Below, one piece after another: positions 7,450-17,600 of a stretch of DNA of 64,000 nt (positions are counted from its first letter, which is position 1; every line of letters begins with the position of its first letter). Under the pieces are notes generated by a model. The model was not told where the DNA came from, did not search any database, and was given only the letters and a program-made list of their open reading frames with translations. This stretch comes from Neoroseomonas lacus. Its GTDB lineage: Bacteria > Pseudomonadota > Alphaproteobacteria > Acetobacterales > Acetobacteraceae. The stretch lies in the NCBI RefSeq assembly GCF_014644535.1, contig NZ_BMKW01000008.1, positions 246,679 through 310,678 on the forward strand, in the 5' to 3' direction. Made by a program: the position numbers and the translations under genes.

Positions 7450-8691
7450 TCAGGCCTTCTTCGCCGCACCCTCGCGCACCACGCCCATCTCACGCAGCCG
7501 CGCGACTTCCTCTACCCCCAGCAGCGGGGCGAGGATCTCGTCATTGTGCTCGCCGATCCGCGGCGCGCGGCGCGCCAACACGCCCGGCGTGACGGACAGC
7601 CGCGGCACCAGCCCATGCATCGGCAGCCAGCCGCCGGGCATCTCCTCATCCGGCACTTCGATCAACGCCTCGCGCTCGATGGCGTAATGATCCTTCTCGA
7701 GCATCGCGGTATCCATGATCGGCCCGATCGTCACCCCGGCCTTGTCGAAATGCGCGAGGTTGTCCGCCAGCGTCCGCTCGCCGATCCAGCCGCCGATGAT
7801 CCCATCCAGTTCCTGCCAATGCTGAAGCCGCGCCGGATTATTGGCGAAGCGCGGATCGCTGATCATGTCCTCGCGCCTGATCGAGCGGAACAACTTCTCC
7901 GTCATTCCCTGCGTCGATGCCGACAGGCACACCCACCCGCCATCGAGCGTCCGATACGCATTGCGCGGCGATGTGTTGGTGCTCCTGCTGCCGGTGCGCG
8001 GCTTGCGCTTGCCGCTGATGCGCCAATTCGCCACCTGCGGCTCCAGCACGCTGAACAGCGGCTCGAACAGCGACACGTCGATCACCTGCCCTCCACCGCC
8101 GGCCTCGGCATGACGCAGCGCGATCATCGCGACCGAGGCGCCATACAACCCGGCATAGGCATCGCCCATGAACATCGGCGGTAGCACCGGCTCGCGGTCG
8201 TCGAACCCATTCACCGCCGCGAAGCCGGAATACCCCTCGACCAGCGTGCCGAAGCCCGGCTTGTGGTTGAACGGCCCATCCTGCCCCCAGCCGGAAATCC
8301 GCACGACCACCAGCGCCGGGTTGATCGCCAGCAGCACCTCGGGTCCAAGTCCCATCGTCTCCAACACGCCGGGACGGAAGCTCTCGACGAACATCGCCGC
8401 ATCCCGCACCAGCGCCTTCACCACGCCGATCCCATCCGCCTGCCGCATGTCCAGCGCGACCGATTTCTTGTTGCGGCAGATCGTCTTCCACGACGTTTCG
8501 ACGCCACCCACGCGCCAAGCGCGCAGCGTGTCGCCCTCTGGCGGCTCGACCTTCACCACCTCCGCGCCATGGTCGGAAAACACCTTGGTCAGCACATTGC
8601 CTGCAACCAGGCGCGAGAGATCCACCACGCGCACGCCATCCATGGCGCCGCGCGCGGCGGGGTCGAAGGATTTGCGATGGATGCCGGTCAT
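7450..8691 (-). CDS. Class III (CaiB/BaiF) CoA-transferase
   Basis: The protein has 413 residues. It opens with GVRVVDLSRLVAGNVLTKVFSDHGAEVVKVE, described here as the usual family III opening, followed by RNKKSVALDMR. The nucleophilic aspartate position typical of the family lies in FMGDAYAGLYG near residue 200. Family members move CoA between carboxylic acids or to the substrate of a lyase. The gene is next to a Bug-type binding protein, a frequent pairing in beta- and alphaproteobacteria that use unusual organic acids, so a role in activating an imported acid is plausible. The ATG at 8691 has AGGG about 5 bases upstream and removes a basic extension without homology. Confidence 0.88.
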   Translation of the reverse strand: MTGIHRKSFDPAARGAMDGVRVVDLSRLVAGNVLTKVFSDHGAEVVKVEPPEGDTLRAWRVGGVETSWKTICRNKKSVALDMRQADGIGVVKALVRDAAMFVESFRPGVLETMGLGPEVLLAINPALVVVRISGWGQDGPFNHKPGFGTLVEGYSGFAAVNGFDDREPVLPPMFMGDAYAGLYGASVAMIALRHAEAGGGGQVIDVSLFEPLFSVLEPQVANWRISGKRKPRTGSRSTNTSPRNAYRTLDGGWVCLSASTQGMTEKLFRSIRREDMISDPRFANNPARLQHWQELDGIIGGWIGERTLADNLAHFDKAGVTIGPIMDTAMLEKDHYAIEREALIEVPDEEMPGGWLPMHGLVPRLSVTPGVLARRAPRIGEHNDEILAPLLGVEEVARLREMGVVREGAAKKA

Positions 8692-8699
8692 GCCCGCCC

Positions 8700-8784
8700 T
8701 CAGTGTCAATTCGATCAACCCGGCCGCTTGCCGCCGCCGGGGCACGAGAATGCGCCATGTGGCGCATTCCCGCACAGACACTCA
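8700..8784. repeat. Palindromic intergenic element, copy 1
   Basis: The outer arms AGTGTC (8702-8707) and GACACT (8777-8782) are inverted copies. Inside lies a perfect hairpin with 10-base arms, GAATGCGCCA (8748-8757) and TGGCGCATTC (8760-8769). The element fills the gap between the CoA-transferase and the Bug gene. A related element with the same core (ATGCGCCAT..GGCGCATT) and the same kind of outer arms is at 23848-23906. It may act as a transcription terminator or mRNA stabiliser. Confidence 0.6.
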
Positions 8785-9753
8785 GTCGAGGCGGATGTTC
8801 GCCAGCTGCGCCACCCCGCGCCAGCGGGCGATGTCGGTGCGCAGCATGGCGGCGAAAGCTTCCGGCGTCTCGGGCGACGGCCGCGCGCCCTCGCCCTGGT
8901 ACAGCCGGGCCATGTCCGGGTCACGCAGCGCGTCATTCGCGTCGGCGTTCAGCTTCTCCAGGATCGGCCCCGGCAGCCCGTGCGGCGCGAACAGCCCCCA
9001 CCAGATGGCGATGTCGTAGTCGAGCCCCGCCTCGCTCACCAGCGGGGCCGGCGGCGAACCTTCCGGCACGCCCGCCGCGCTGTAGGCGAGCAGCCGCACC
9101 CGCCCGTCGCGCACCACGCCGGCCGCGCTCGGCAGCGTCGTGATCATCAGTTGGATATGTCCGGCGACGAGGTCGGTCACCGCCGGCCCAGTGCCGCGAT
9201 ACGGCACGTGATTCATCTGCACGCCGGCGCGCTGGGAGAAGTACTCGGTGACGAAGTGGTTGATCCCGCCCGGGCCCGAGGTGCCGTAGTCGATCTTGCC
9301 CGGCTGCTCGCGCGCCAGCCGGATCAGATCCTGAACGCTGCGCACCGGCAACTCGTTGTTCACGATGACGATGAAAGGCGAGCGCGCCAGCAACGCGACC
9401 GGCGTGAAGTTCTCCAGCACGCCCCAAGGCACGCGCTGCGACACCGAGGTGGTCGCGAAGGAGGAGGAGGAGACCATCAGCGTGTAGCCATCCGCCGGCG
9501 ACTGCGCCACGGCGGTCGCGCCGATCGCGCCACCCGCGCCGGCGCGGTTCTCGATCACTACCGGCTGGCCGAGCTTCTGCTGCAGGCGTTCGGCCAGCGG
9601 CCGCGCCACCACGTCGTTCGACCCGCCGGGCGGGAAGGGCACCACGATGCGGATCGGCCGGCTCGGCCAGGCACCCTGGGCGCGCACCGCCGGACTGGCC
9701 AGCGCCGCGCCGACGGCAAGGACGGCCCGACGGCCGATGTGGAACTTGTTCAC
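8782..9753 (-). CDS. Bug-family (tripartite tricarboxylate transporter) substrate-binding protein
   Basis: A 323-residue periplasmic binding protein with a signal peptide ending at AVRA-QG. It carries the Bug signature RPIRIVVPFPPGGSND, then GQPVVIENRAGAGG and the YGTSGPGGINH and VPYRGTGPAV loops that contact carboxylate ligands. Bug proteins feed organic anions to TctAB membrane proteins, but no tctA or tctB is in this window, so the partner must be elsewhere or shared. The start is the GTG at 9753 with GGGGGA 6-7 bases upstream. The adjacent CoA-transferase may act on the imported acid. Confidence 0.9.
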   Translation of the reverse strand: MNKFHIGRRAVLAVGAALASPAVRAQGAWPSRPIRIVVPFPPGGSNDVVARPLAERLQQKLGQPVVIENRAGAGGAIGATAVAQSPADGYTLMVSSSSFATTSVSQRVPWGVLENFTPVALLARSPFIVIVNNELPVRSVQDLIRLAREQPGKIDYGTSGPGGINHFVTEYFSQRAGVQMNHVPYRGTGPAVTDLVAGHIQLMITTLPSAAGVVRDGRVRLLAYSAAGVPEGSPPAPLVSEAGLDYDIAIWWGLFAPHGLPGPILEKLNADANDALRDPDMARLYQGEGARPSPETPEAFAAMLRTDIARWRGVAQLANIRLD

Positions 9754-9885
9754 GTCATTTCCCCCGATCTGATGAGGCGCAGTCTCGCCGAGCCGTCGCC
9801 AAGCCGGAAGGCACCATTTTTTCAGCACCGCATTAACCCGCGCCTGCGACAACGCAGCCCTGTTCCACCGGGGTAGGAGAACGGG

Positions 9886-10404
9886 GTGACGGCCGCCCAG
9901 CAGCCGGAGCGTCCGCTGCGCGAATGGCCGCTCGAGCAATTGGCCGAGCAGGCGGCGCTGCATGCCGCCGATGCCGAGGCGTTGTCGGCCCTGGTGCTGG
10001 AGGCGCGGCATCGCCGCGGCGCCCGCGCCAAGGCGCTGGAGGCACGCCTCACCCGCATGATAGCCGCCTGCGCCGCCAACGCGGAACCGCAGCAGGACCA
10101 GGCTGCGCGGCTGCGCACGACGCTTGCCGCCGCGGCACGGGAGATCACGGTGCTGCGGGCGCGCGTCGCCCTGCTCGAACAGACGCAGGGGGCACCGCCG
10201 GAGCCTGACGCCGCCAGCGCATTCCGCCGCGTCCATCTCAGTCCCGATGCGCCGGCCTGGCTGCTCGTCGAGGTGCGCCGCGCCTTTCGACGGCGCTACC
10301 ACCCCGATACCACGACCGACCAGCAGCATCGCCGCCGCTCCGAGGAAGTATTCAAAAGGGTCGAGGCGGATTTCGAGGAGATCGAGCGCTTGCGCCGCAT
10401 GTGA
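9886..10404 (+). CDS. J-domain-like protein with coiled-coil N terminus (paralogue 1)
   Basis: A 172-residue soluble protein. The first 110 residues are helical and rich in Ala, Arg and Leu, probably coiled coil. The last 60 read FRRVHLSP then APAWLLVEVRRAFRRRYHPDT, which contains the HPD tripeptide that triggers DnaK ATPase in J-domains, followed by a charged helix. It is therefore a candidate DnaK co-chaperone with the J-like module at the C terminus instead of the N terminus. The GTG start has AGGAGA about 6 bases upstream. A paralogue follows 140 bases downstream. The function is not known; the HPD motif is what I see, the chaperone role is inference. Confidence 0.65.
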   Translation: MTAAQQPERPLREWPLEQLAEQAALHAADAEALSALVLEARHRRGARAKALEARLTRMIAACAANAEPQQDQAARLRTTLAAAAREITVLRARVALLEQTQGAPPEPDAASAFRRVHLSPDAPAWLLVEVRRAFRRRYHPDTTTDQQHRRRSEEVFKRVEADFEEIERLRRM

Positions 10405-10544
10405 CGCGAACGAACGGTGGAAAAGCAACCAGGACGCGCATTTTTTAAATCGAAACCGTCACAATTACGACCCCTGGTGCGTGGAGACTGCCAATTTCGC
10501 CTGTCATTATCTCAGATTGAGACGGGATAGATGAAGCGCAGGAA

Positions 10545-11096
10545 ATGTCGGCCGCGGAACAGGACATCAATCGACGCAGCATCGAGAACTGGCCGTCCGG
10601 CAGGCTGCTCGACTACGCCGAGGAGCATGTCGGAGATCGCGATCTCCTCGCAGTCATCCATGAGGTGCTGACCCGCCGCGGGGTCGATGTCGCGACCGCT
10701 GCGGCGAAGCGCGTGCAGGCGCTGCTCGACCGTGGCCGAGATGGCATGGCGGCTGATGTGTCGGTGGGTGTGTCCGATGAGGGCCGGGCTGAACTCGCGG
10801 CCATGAAGGCGCGGCTCGAGCAGGCCGAACGCCGCATTCGCGAGGCCGAGGCCCGTGCCGCCACCGCCGAACGCGCCCTGGCGACGGAGGCATTGCCCTC
10901 ACGTGGTGGTGGGCTGCTGCGCCGCGTGCACCTGGCCGAGACGGCACCGACCTGGCTGGTTGACGCCGCGCGCCGGGCTTTCCGGCTGCGCTTCCATCCG
11001 GACCGCTTCGCCGATCCGGTGATGAAGGCCCGCGCCGAGGAAACCTTCAAGGAGGCGGAGGAAATCTTCCGCCAGATCGTCCCGAACGGCCAATAG
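10545..11096 (+). CDS. J-domain-like protein with coiled-coil N terminus (paralogue 2)
   Basis: A 183-residue paralogue of the previous gene. The N terminus shares the pattern ENWPSGRLLDYAEEH (compare REWPLEQLAEQAALH). The middle is a long charged helix (RLEQAERRIREAEARAATAE). The C terminus has RRVHLAETAPTWLVDAARR followed by FRLRFHPDRFADP, again with HPD. The intervening gap is unusually AT-rich for this genome (a TTTTTTAAAT run near 10442) and may hold a separate promoter. The start is the ATG at 10545, with AGGA just upstream at short spacing, so the start is less certain than for paralogue 1. Divergence of the N-terminal halves suggests different partners. Confidence 0.65.
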   Translation: MSAAEQDINRRSIENWPSGRLLDYAEEHVGDRDLLAVIHEVLTRRGVDVATAAAKRVQALLDRGRDGMAADVSVGVSDEGRAELAAMKARLEQAERRIREAEARAATAERALATEALPSRGGGLLRRVHLAETAPTWLVDAARRAFRLRFHPDRFADPVMKARAEETFKEAEEIFRQIVPNGQ

Positions 11097-11163
11097 CCAC
11101 CGCCCACCGGTTTCGCAGAAATCGCCCGAAGGTGCAGTGGCCTGCGTTTCCTGTGAGGGTGCT

Positions 11164-11183
11164 CGAGGGGCGGGCGCCCCTCG
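11164..11183. terminator. Hairpin between convergent genes
   Basis: CGAGGGGC (11164-11171) and GCCCCTCG (11176-11183) form an 8-bp GC hairpin with a four-base loop. It lies between the converging J-domain gene and bcp. No T-run follows on either strand, so it may stop transcription in both directions only with help from Rho. Confidence 0.5.
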
Positions 11184-11187
11184 ACCT

Positions 11188-11658
11188 TCACGACACCCCC
11201 GCCGCCGCCTCCAGCACTTGCGCCGCATGTGCCTCTGGCTTCACCTTGCGCCAGATCTTCAAGATCTTGCCGTCGCCGCCGACGAGGAAGCTGCTGCGCT
11301 CCATCCCCATATAGGTCTTGCCGTACATCGACTTCTCGACCCAGACGCCATAGGCCTCGGCGACCTTGTGGTCCTCATCGGAGGCCAGCGGAAAGGTCAG
11401 GCTGTACTTCGCCGCGAACTTCTCGATGGGCGGGATGGCGTCTGGGCTGACGCCGATCACCTCGAGCCCGAGGTGCCCCAGTTGAGGCAAAGCCTCCTGC
11501 ACGCCACAGGCCTGCTTGGTGCAGCCCGGCGTATTCGCCTTCGGATAGAAATACAGCAGATACGGCCTGCCCTTCAGCGCGGCAGAGGAGACCTCGCGCC
11601 CGCCGCTCGCCTTCATCGTGAAGGCCGGTGCCTTCTTGCCTTCGGTCAGTTCGCTCAT
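11188..11658 (-). CDS. bcp: Thioredoxin-dependent peroxiredoxin, Bcp/PrxQ type
   Basis: A 156-residue peroxiredoxin without signal peptide. The active site reads NTPGCTKQACGVQEA around residue 44. It holds the peroxidatic Cys and the resolving Cys five residues later, the mark of PrxQ/Bcp enzymes that reduce hydrogen and organic peroxides with thioredoxin. YLLYFYPKA and FLVGGDGKILKIW are the normal fold blocks. Its ATG overlaps the stop of glnE (ATGA), so it is co-translated with that gene. A hairpin lies just after the stop. Confidence 0.93.
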   Translation of the reverse strand: MSELTEGKKAPAFTMKASGGREVSSAALKGRPYLLYFYPKANTPGCTKQACGVQEALPQLGHLGLEVIGVSPDAIPPIEKFAAKYSLTFPLASDEDHKVAEAYGVWVEKSMYGKTYMGMERSSFLVGGDGKILKIWRKVKPEAHAAQVLEAAAGVS

Positions 11659-14645
11659 TCCCGTTCCCCGTTGTTGTCGGGCCTGCCGAGGCGTCGTTCG
11701 AACACCGCGCGGACCTGCTTCGCCCGTCGGGCCATCTGTGCCTGGAGGGCCGGGAGGTCAACCGGCGCATCGTCGGGGTCGAGCCGCCGGCAGGCATGCA
11801 GCAGCGCCGCTGCGACACTCTCGGGCAGTTGTTCCTCGCGCCAATGCCCCACGGTCAGGCGCAACAACCCGCTGATGCTGCGCCACAGACGTTCGGCGCC
11901 GATCAGCGCCGCCGCCTCATCGGCCTCCAGCAGCCCCGCCTCGGCCAGCCGCGCCAGCGCGACGTGGGTGGTGGTGGCCAGTACGCCCGGATGCTCGCGC
12001 GCATGCACCAGTTGCAGCGCCTGGGCGATGAACTCCACCTCGACCAGCCCGCCGCGGCCGAGCTTCACATCCCACGGCCCATCCGGCGGCAGGTCGCGCA
12101 GCATCCGCCCGCGCATCGCGACGGCATCCGGGATCGCCTTCGCCGCGGCGTCGGGGCGCAGCAGCGCGGCGCGGATCGCCGCCTCCACCTTGCGCTGCAA
12201 GGCGGGCGGCGCGGCGACGACGCGCGCGCGGGTCAGCGCCATGCGTTCCCAGGTCCAGGCCTCCTCGGCATGGTAGCGCTGGAAGCCGGACAGCGAGACG
12301 GCGACAGGCCCCTTCGAGCCCGAGGGCCGCAGCCGCATATCCACCTCATACAGCTTGCCCTCGGCCCCCGGCGCCGTGATGCCGCCGATCAGATGATGCG
12401 CGAGCCTGGTGAAATACTGGCTGACCGGCAGCGAACGCAGCGGCGGCTGGCCGCGTTTCGCGCGCCCCTCGCTGGCCTCGGCGGCGGCGGCATGGTCGTA
12501 GATCAGGATCAGGTCAAGATCCGAGCCCGGCAGCATCTCGCGCCCGCCCAGCTTGCCGAGCGCCACGACCGCCAGCGCGCCACCCTTCACGCGGCCGAAG
12601 CGTTCGGCGAATTCGCGGGCGACATGCGGCATCAGCCCGGCGATGGCGGCATCGGCCAGCGCGCTGCGCGCCTCGCCCGCCGCATCGACACCAAGCGTGC
12701 CTTCCAGCGTCGCGGCATCGATCTCGAACTTGCCTTCGAGCACCAGGCGACGCGCCGCCTCCATCGCCTCCTCGATGTGGCGGGCATCCTTGAGCTGGGC
12801 GGGCAACACCGTGGCCGCCGTGCCGATCGACCCGCCGGCGCCGACCAGCAACCCCTCCAGCGCCGCCGGATGGCGCGAGAGATGGTCGGCCAACTGCGGC
12901 GCCGCGCCGAGAATGCCGGCGAGCCGTTCCAGCAGCGCCGGATTGCGCGCGAGCAGCGAGAGCACCTGCACCCCGGCTGCCAGCCGCCCGAACACGCCAT
13001 CGAGCCGCGCCAGCGCCGCATCCGGCGCGCGCTGCTTGGCGAAGGCGCCGAGCAGCGCGGGCATCAGCGCGGTCAGCAATTCCCGCGCCCGTTCGCTGCG
13101 CGTCGCGCGGGTATGGCCGTGATGCCAGCCGCGCACCATCGCCGCGACGCCCGAGGGATTCGCATATCCCATGCCGCGCAGCGTCGCGATGGTCGCCGGG
13201 TCGTCCTCGACGCCGGTGAAGACGAGGCTGCCATGGCGGTCTTCCGAGGCCAGCGTCGGCTCGGCCTCGAACATCCGCCCGTAATGGCGCTCGACGCGCC
13301 TCAAGTGTTGGGTGAAGGCGGTGCGGAACGCCGCCACATCCGGGTAGCCGAGGAAGGAGGCAATGCGCGCCATCCCCTCCGCATCCTCGGGCATCCGATG
13401 CGTCTGGTGGTCGGCGACCATCTGCAGCCGGTGTTCGAGGTTGCGCAGGAACACATAGGCATCGGCGAGGTCGGCGGCGACACGACGGTCGATCTTGCCG
13501 GCGCGCGCCAGCGCCGAGAGCGCGCCGAGCGTCGTCGGGTCGCGCAGCCCCGGGTCGCGCCCGCCCCAGATCAGCTGCAAGACCTGGGCGGTGAATTCGA
13601 TCTCGCGAATCCCGCCCCGGCCGAGCTTCACGTCATGGCCTTCGACCTGCACCGTGTCATGCGCGCCCTTCGCCCCCTTATGGGCGTGGATCTGTCGCTT
13701 GATGGAATGGATGTCGGCGACGGCGGCGAAATCGAGATGCCGGCGCCAGACGAAGGGGCGGATCTCGCGCAGGAACGCTTCGCCGGCGGCCCGATCGGCG
13801 GCGACCGGGCGCGCCTTGATCATGGCGGCGCGTTCCCAGTTCTGCCCCATGCTCTCGTAATAGACGATGCCGGCCGGTACCGAGACGGCGAGCGGCGTGG
13901 CCGCCGGGTCCGGGCGCAACCGCAGGTCGGTGCGGAAAACATAGCCCTCGGTCGTGCGTTCCTCCAGAAGCCTCACGAGGTCGCGCGCGATTCGCACATA
14001 GACGGCGCCCGCCCGATCGGCATGGTAGGCTGCGACGGAGGGGTCATAGAGCACCATGAGGTCCACATCGGACGAATAGTTCAATTCGCGCCCGCCGAGC
14101 TTGCCCATGCCGAGCACGACGAGGCCGGAGTTGCGCCCGACGAGGCGCGGATCGGTCCGCGCCGCGCCGGAAAGGCGGATCTCGCCCCGCGCCGCGGCGT
14201 CGCGCAGCAGATGCGCGCAGGCGGCGTCGATGGCGGCCTCGGCGAGGTCCGACAGCGCCCCGGTCACCCGGTCAAGCGGCCACAGCCCCGTGATGTCGCC
14301 GAAGGCGGCCGCCAGCGCGCCCTGCCGCTTGGCCTGGCGCAGCACGGTGGCGACCGCGGCACGCGGCGTCTCGGGGTCGATGCGCGTGAGCGGGTCGAGC
14401 GCGCGGGCCATCGCCTCATCCGGCCCGCGTTCGGCCAGCAGCATCAGCGCCGCCGATTCGCGCACGGCGAGGTCGGCGAGATACGGGCTGTGCCCGCCCA
14501 ACGCCTCCAGCAGGGCGCGGCCGGCGGGCGCGGCGGCGAAGTCGCGCTCAGCCGCGCCACGTTCGGCGAAACTCTCCCGCGTCATGGCGGCGGCGGCCAC
14601 ATCGTAGGGGCGGGGCAGGCGGTCGATCGCGAAACAGGCCTTCAT
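11655..14645 (-). CDS. glnE: Bifunctional glutamine synthetase adenylyltransferase/adenylyl-removing enzyme
   Basis: A 996-residue protein with the two nucleotidyltransferase halves of GlnE. Motif GMGKLGGRELNYSSDVDL lies at about residues 179-196 and the second, ALGKLGGREMLPGSDLDL, at about 700-720. Each ends with the metal-binding Asp-x-Asp. Each half also has a KLGRGGIREIEF or KLGRGGLVEVEF block. The N-terminal half removes and the C-terminal half adds AMP on glutamine synthetase in response to nitrogen status via PII. It is full length for the family. It starts only 17 bases from the divergent AsmA-like gene, so the two promoters overlap each other's 5' ends. bcp follows in the same operon. 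Confidence 0.96.
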   Translation of the reverse strand: MKACFAIDRLPRPYDVAAAAMTRESFAERGAAERDFAAAPAGRALLEALGGHSPYLADLAVRESAALMLLAERGPDEAMARALDPLTRIDPETPRAAVATVLRQAKRQGALAAAFGDITGLWPLDRVTGALSDLAEAAIDAACAHLLRDAAARGEIRLSGAARTDPRLVGRNSGLVVLGMGKLGGRELNYSSDVDLMVLYDPSVAAYHADRAGAVYVRIARDLVRLLEERTTEGYVFRTDLRLRPDPAATPLAVSVPAGIVYYESMGQNWERAAMIKARPVAADRAAGEAFLREIRPFVWRRHLDFAAVADIHSIKRQIHAHKGAKGAHDTVQVEGHDVKLGRGGIREIEFTAQVLQLIWGGRDPGLRDPTTLGALSALARAGKIDRRVAADLADAYVFLRNLEHRLQMVADHQTHRMPEDAEGMARIASFLGYPDVAAFRTAFTQHLRRVERHYGRMFEAEPTLASEDRHGSLVFTGVEDDPATIATLRGMGYANPSGVAAMVRGWHHGHTRATRSERARELLTALMPALLGAFAKQRAPDAALARLDGVFGRLAAGVQVLSLLARNPALLERLAGILGAAPQLADHLSRHPAALEGLLVGAGGSIGTAATVLPAQLKDARHIEEAMEAARRLVLEGKFEIDAATLEGTLGVDAAGEARSALADAAIAGLMPHVAREFAERFGRVKGGALAVVALGKLGGREMLPGSDLDLILIYDHAAAAEASEGRAKRGQPPLRSLPVSQYFTRLAHHLIGGITAPGAEGKLYEVDMRLRPSGSKGPVAVSLSGFQRYHAEEAWTWERMALTRARVVAAPPALQRKVEAAIRAALLRPDAAAKAIPDAVAMRGRMLRDLPPDGPWDVKLGRGGLVEVEFIAQALQLVHAREHPGVLATTTHVALARLAEAGLLEADEAAALIGAERLWRSISGLLRLTVGHWREEQLPESVAAALLHACRRLDPDDAPVDLPALQAQMARRAKQVRAVFERRLGRPDNNGERE

Positions 14646-14662
14646 GGCCGGGCAGGGAACAG

Positions 14663-17600
14663 GTGAGGCGGGCCGCCGGTCAAGCCGGGCGCTGGCTGAA
14701 CCGCATGTGCCGGTTGGTGCTCGGCGCTGTGATGCTGGCCGGTCTCGGCCTCGGCGCCCTGGCCTGGCGGCTGCAGGAAGGGCCGCTGCCGCTGCCGCTG
14801 CTCGCGCGCGAGGTCGAGAAAGCCGTCAATCACGGCCGCGAGGGCATGCGGCTCGAGATCGGCGAGGTCGCCATCGCTTGGTCCGGCTGGCGAGACGGGC
14901 ACCGTTCCCCGCTCGCCCTGACGCTGCGCCAGGTCCGCGCGGTGGGCGATGACGGGGCGGTGCGCGCCGAATTGCCCGATGCCGCGGTATCGCTTTCCCT
15001 GCCTTGGCTGCTGCGCGGCGTCGTCGCCCCAAGCGTGCTGGAATTGCAGGGGCTGAGCGTGGTTGCCGCACGCTCGGCCGAAGGCGCACTGCGGCTCGAC
15101 CTGGGCGAACCCGCCGACGTCTCCGCCGCCGAGGCTGCCGGCCGCCCGCCGGCCGCCGAGAGCACGCCGCTCCTCGAATTGTTCGCGCAGTTGATGAAGC
15201 CGCCCTCGGACAACACCCCGCTCTCGGCACTGCGCCGGGTGCGGCTGACCGATGCGCGGCTGCGCGTGGTCGACGCCCAGTTCGGCCGCTCCTGGACCGC
15301 CGAGATCGGCAACCTGGTCCTGACGCGACGGCAGGGCGGCGGCATCGACGTCAACGGCAATGGCGCCCTGGTGCTCGATACCGGCCAGGTCGGCCTGCGC
15401 GTCAGCGGGTCGATCGACGGCGCCACCGGCCTGGGCCGCCTGACCATGGCGATGCCCGCGGTACGCCCGGCCACGCTCGCCGGCAGCGCGCCCCTGCTCG
15501 CCCCGCTCGCGGCGATCGACGCACCCGCCTCCCTCGCCGTCGATGTCCAGCTCAACGGGCTGCGCATCCCGACCATGGCGCTGGCGCGGCTGCGCGTCGG
15601 TGCCGGGGCCATCGAACTGGGCCGCCACGGCCGGCTGGCGCTCAACGCGCTCGAGGCCGACCTGACGCTCGACGAACAGACGCTGCGGGTCGAACGCGCC
15701 GTGCTGCGCCCCGCCGCGCCGCCCGGCCGCATCATGGCCGGCGCGACGCCGATCATCACCGCCCAGGCGCAGGCGCAGAACGCGGATGGTCGATGGCAGG
15801 CCGAGGCGACGCTCGGCATCGATCAGGTCGCCGCCGCCGACCTCGACGCCTTTTGGCCAAGCGGCGTCGCCCGCGGCGCGCGCGAATGGATCACCGAGAA
15901 CCTGACCGGTGGCATCGCACGCGACGGCACCTGGCGCATCACCGCCGACTGGGACCCGGCGAGCGGCGCGGCGCGCCTCCTCACCCTGGACGGCACCCTC
16001 GAGGCCGAGGACATGGAGGTCCACTGGCTGCGCCCCATCCCGCCTGCCATCGGCGCCGCCGGCCATGCCCGCTTCGGCCTCGATGCCATCGAGATCGACG
16101 TCTCTGGCGGCACCCAGTCCGGCACCGCCATCGCGCTGCGCGAGGGCACCGTGCGCATCGGCTTCGCCACCGAGCCCGAAACCGCTGAGATGGACTTCGT
16201 GCTCGGCGGCCCGGCCGCCGATGTCTGGTCCCTGCTGCGCCACCAGCGCCTTGGCCTGTTCAAACGCGGCCCGCCGCCGATCAGCGAGGTGCGCGGCACG
16301 CTGAACGAGGCAAGGCTGTCGATCGGCTTTCCCATGGTGGCCGAACTGCCGATCGAGGCCATGCGCATCGGCGTCGCCGGCCGGGTGAGCGACATCCGCA
16401 TCCCGCGCCTGGTGCTGGGCAAGGACCTCGAACGCGGCAATTTCGACTTCACCGCCGACCCCGCCGGCATGCGCGCCACCGGCACCGCGACGGTCCAGGG
16501 CATCGCCCTGCGTATCCAGCAGGAAGCCGACTTCCGCACCGGCCCGGCCAACCAGCTGGTGACGCGCGAGATTGTCTCCGGCCGCGCCGAGGTTGGCCAG
16601 ATCGCCGCCTTCGGCCTCGACCCGCGCCCCTTCGTCGAGGGTACGGTCGGCCTCGATATCCGCAACGAGACCCGGCGCAACGGCCAGGGCCGCGTGGCGC
16701 TGCGCACCGACCTCACCCAGGCACGCCTCGCCGTCGACGCGCTGGCCTGGGCCAAGCCGCCGGGCATCAGCGGGCAGGGCGAGGCCACCATCGCGCTGCG
16801 CAACGGTCAGATCACGGCCATCGACGGCATCCGCATCGAGACAGCCGATGCGCTGATGCGCGGCCGCGGCACCCAGTTGCGGCAGAACATCCCGCAGGCG
16901 ATCGAGATTCAGCAGGGCCAGATCGGCCGCAGCCGCTTCGCCGGGGAGATCAACCCCCCCTCCGGCCCACGGGCGAACTGGACCATCGCGATGCATGGCC
17001 CGGTGCTCGACGCCGCACCGGTGCTCGCTCGCCCCGCCGCCGCCGAGGACACCGCCACGGCGGGCGCATCCGGCGGGCCGGGCGTGACGCTGCAGGCGCG
17101 CTTCGACCGTGTGCTGCTGCAACGCGACGGCGCGTTGACCGGCGTCGTCGCGAACCTCACCTCGAACGCCCGCGGCACGGTGCAGGCGGCGCAACTGCGC
17201 GGGCGGGTCGATGGCGGCGGCAGCATCGACCTCACCATCGCCCCCGAGGGCGGCCGTCGCCACCTGCGCCTGACCAGCGACAATGGCGGCGCCCTGCTGC
17301 GCGCTTTCGACGTGCTGCGCACCGTCCAGGGCGGCCGGCTGCGCGTCGATGCCGCCTTTGACGACCACCAGCGCGGCGTCCCTCTGGTGGGCTCGGCCGA
17401 ACTCGAGGAATTCGCCGTGCAGGATGCCCCGGCGCTGGGCAAGCTGCTGCAGGCCATGTCGGTCTTCGGCGTGTTCGAGGCGCTGTCCACCCAGGGCCTG
17501 TCCTTCGCGAGCCTGACCGCGCCCTTCACCCTGACGCGCGAGGCGCTGATCCTCGACGATGCCCGCGCCTATTCCATGTCCCTCGGTATCACCGCGAAGG

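Noticed and set aside
11628..14666. Open frame of about 1000 codons on the strand opposite glnE
   Set aside because: It is the mirror of the GlnE codon pattern in GC-rich DNA: Arg/Gly/Ala-rich, no motif, no start context. GlnE motifs on the other strand are clear.
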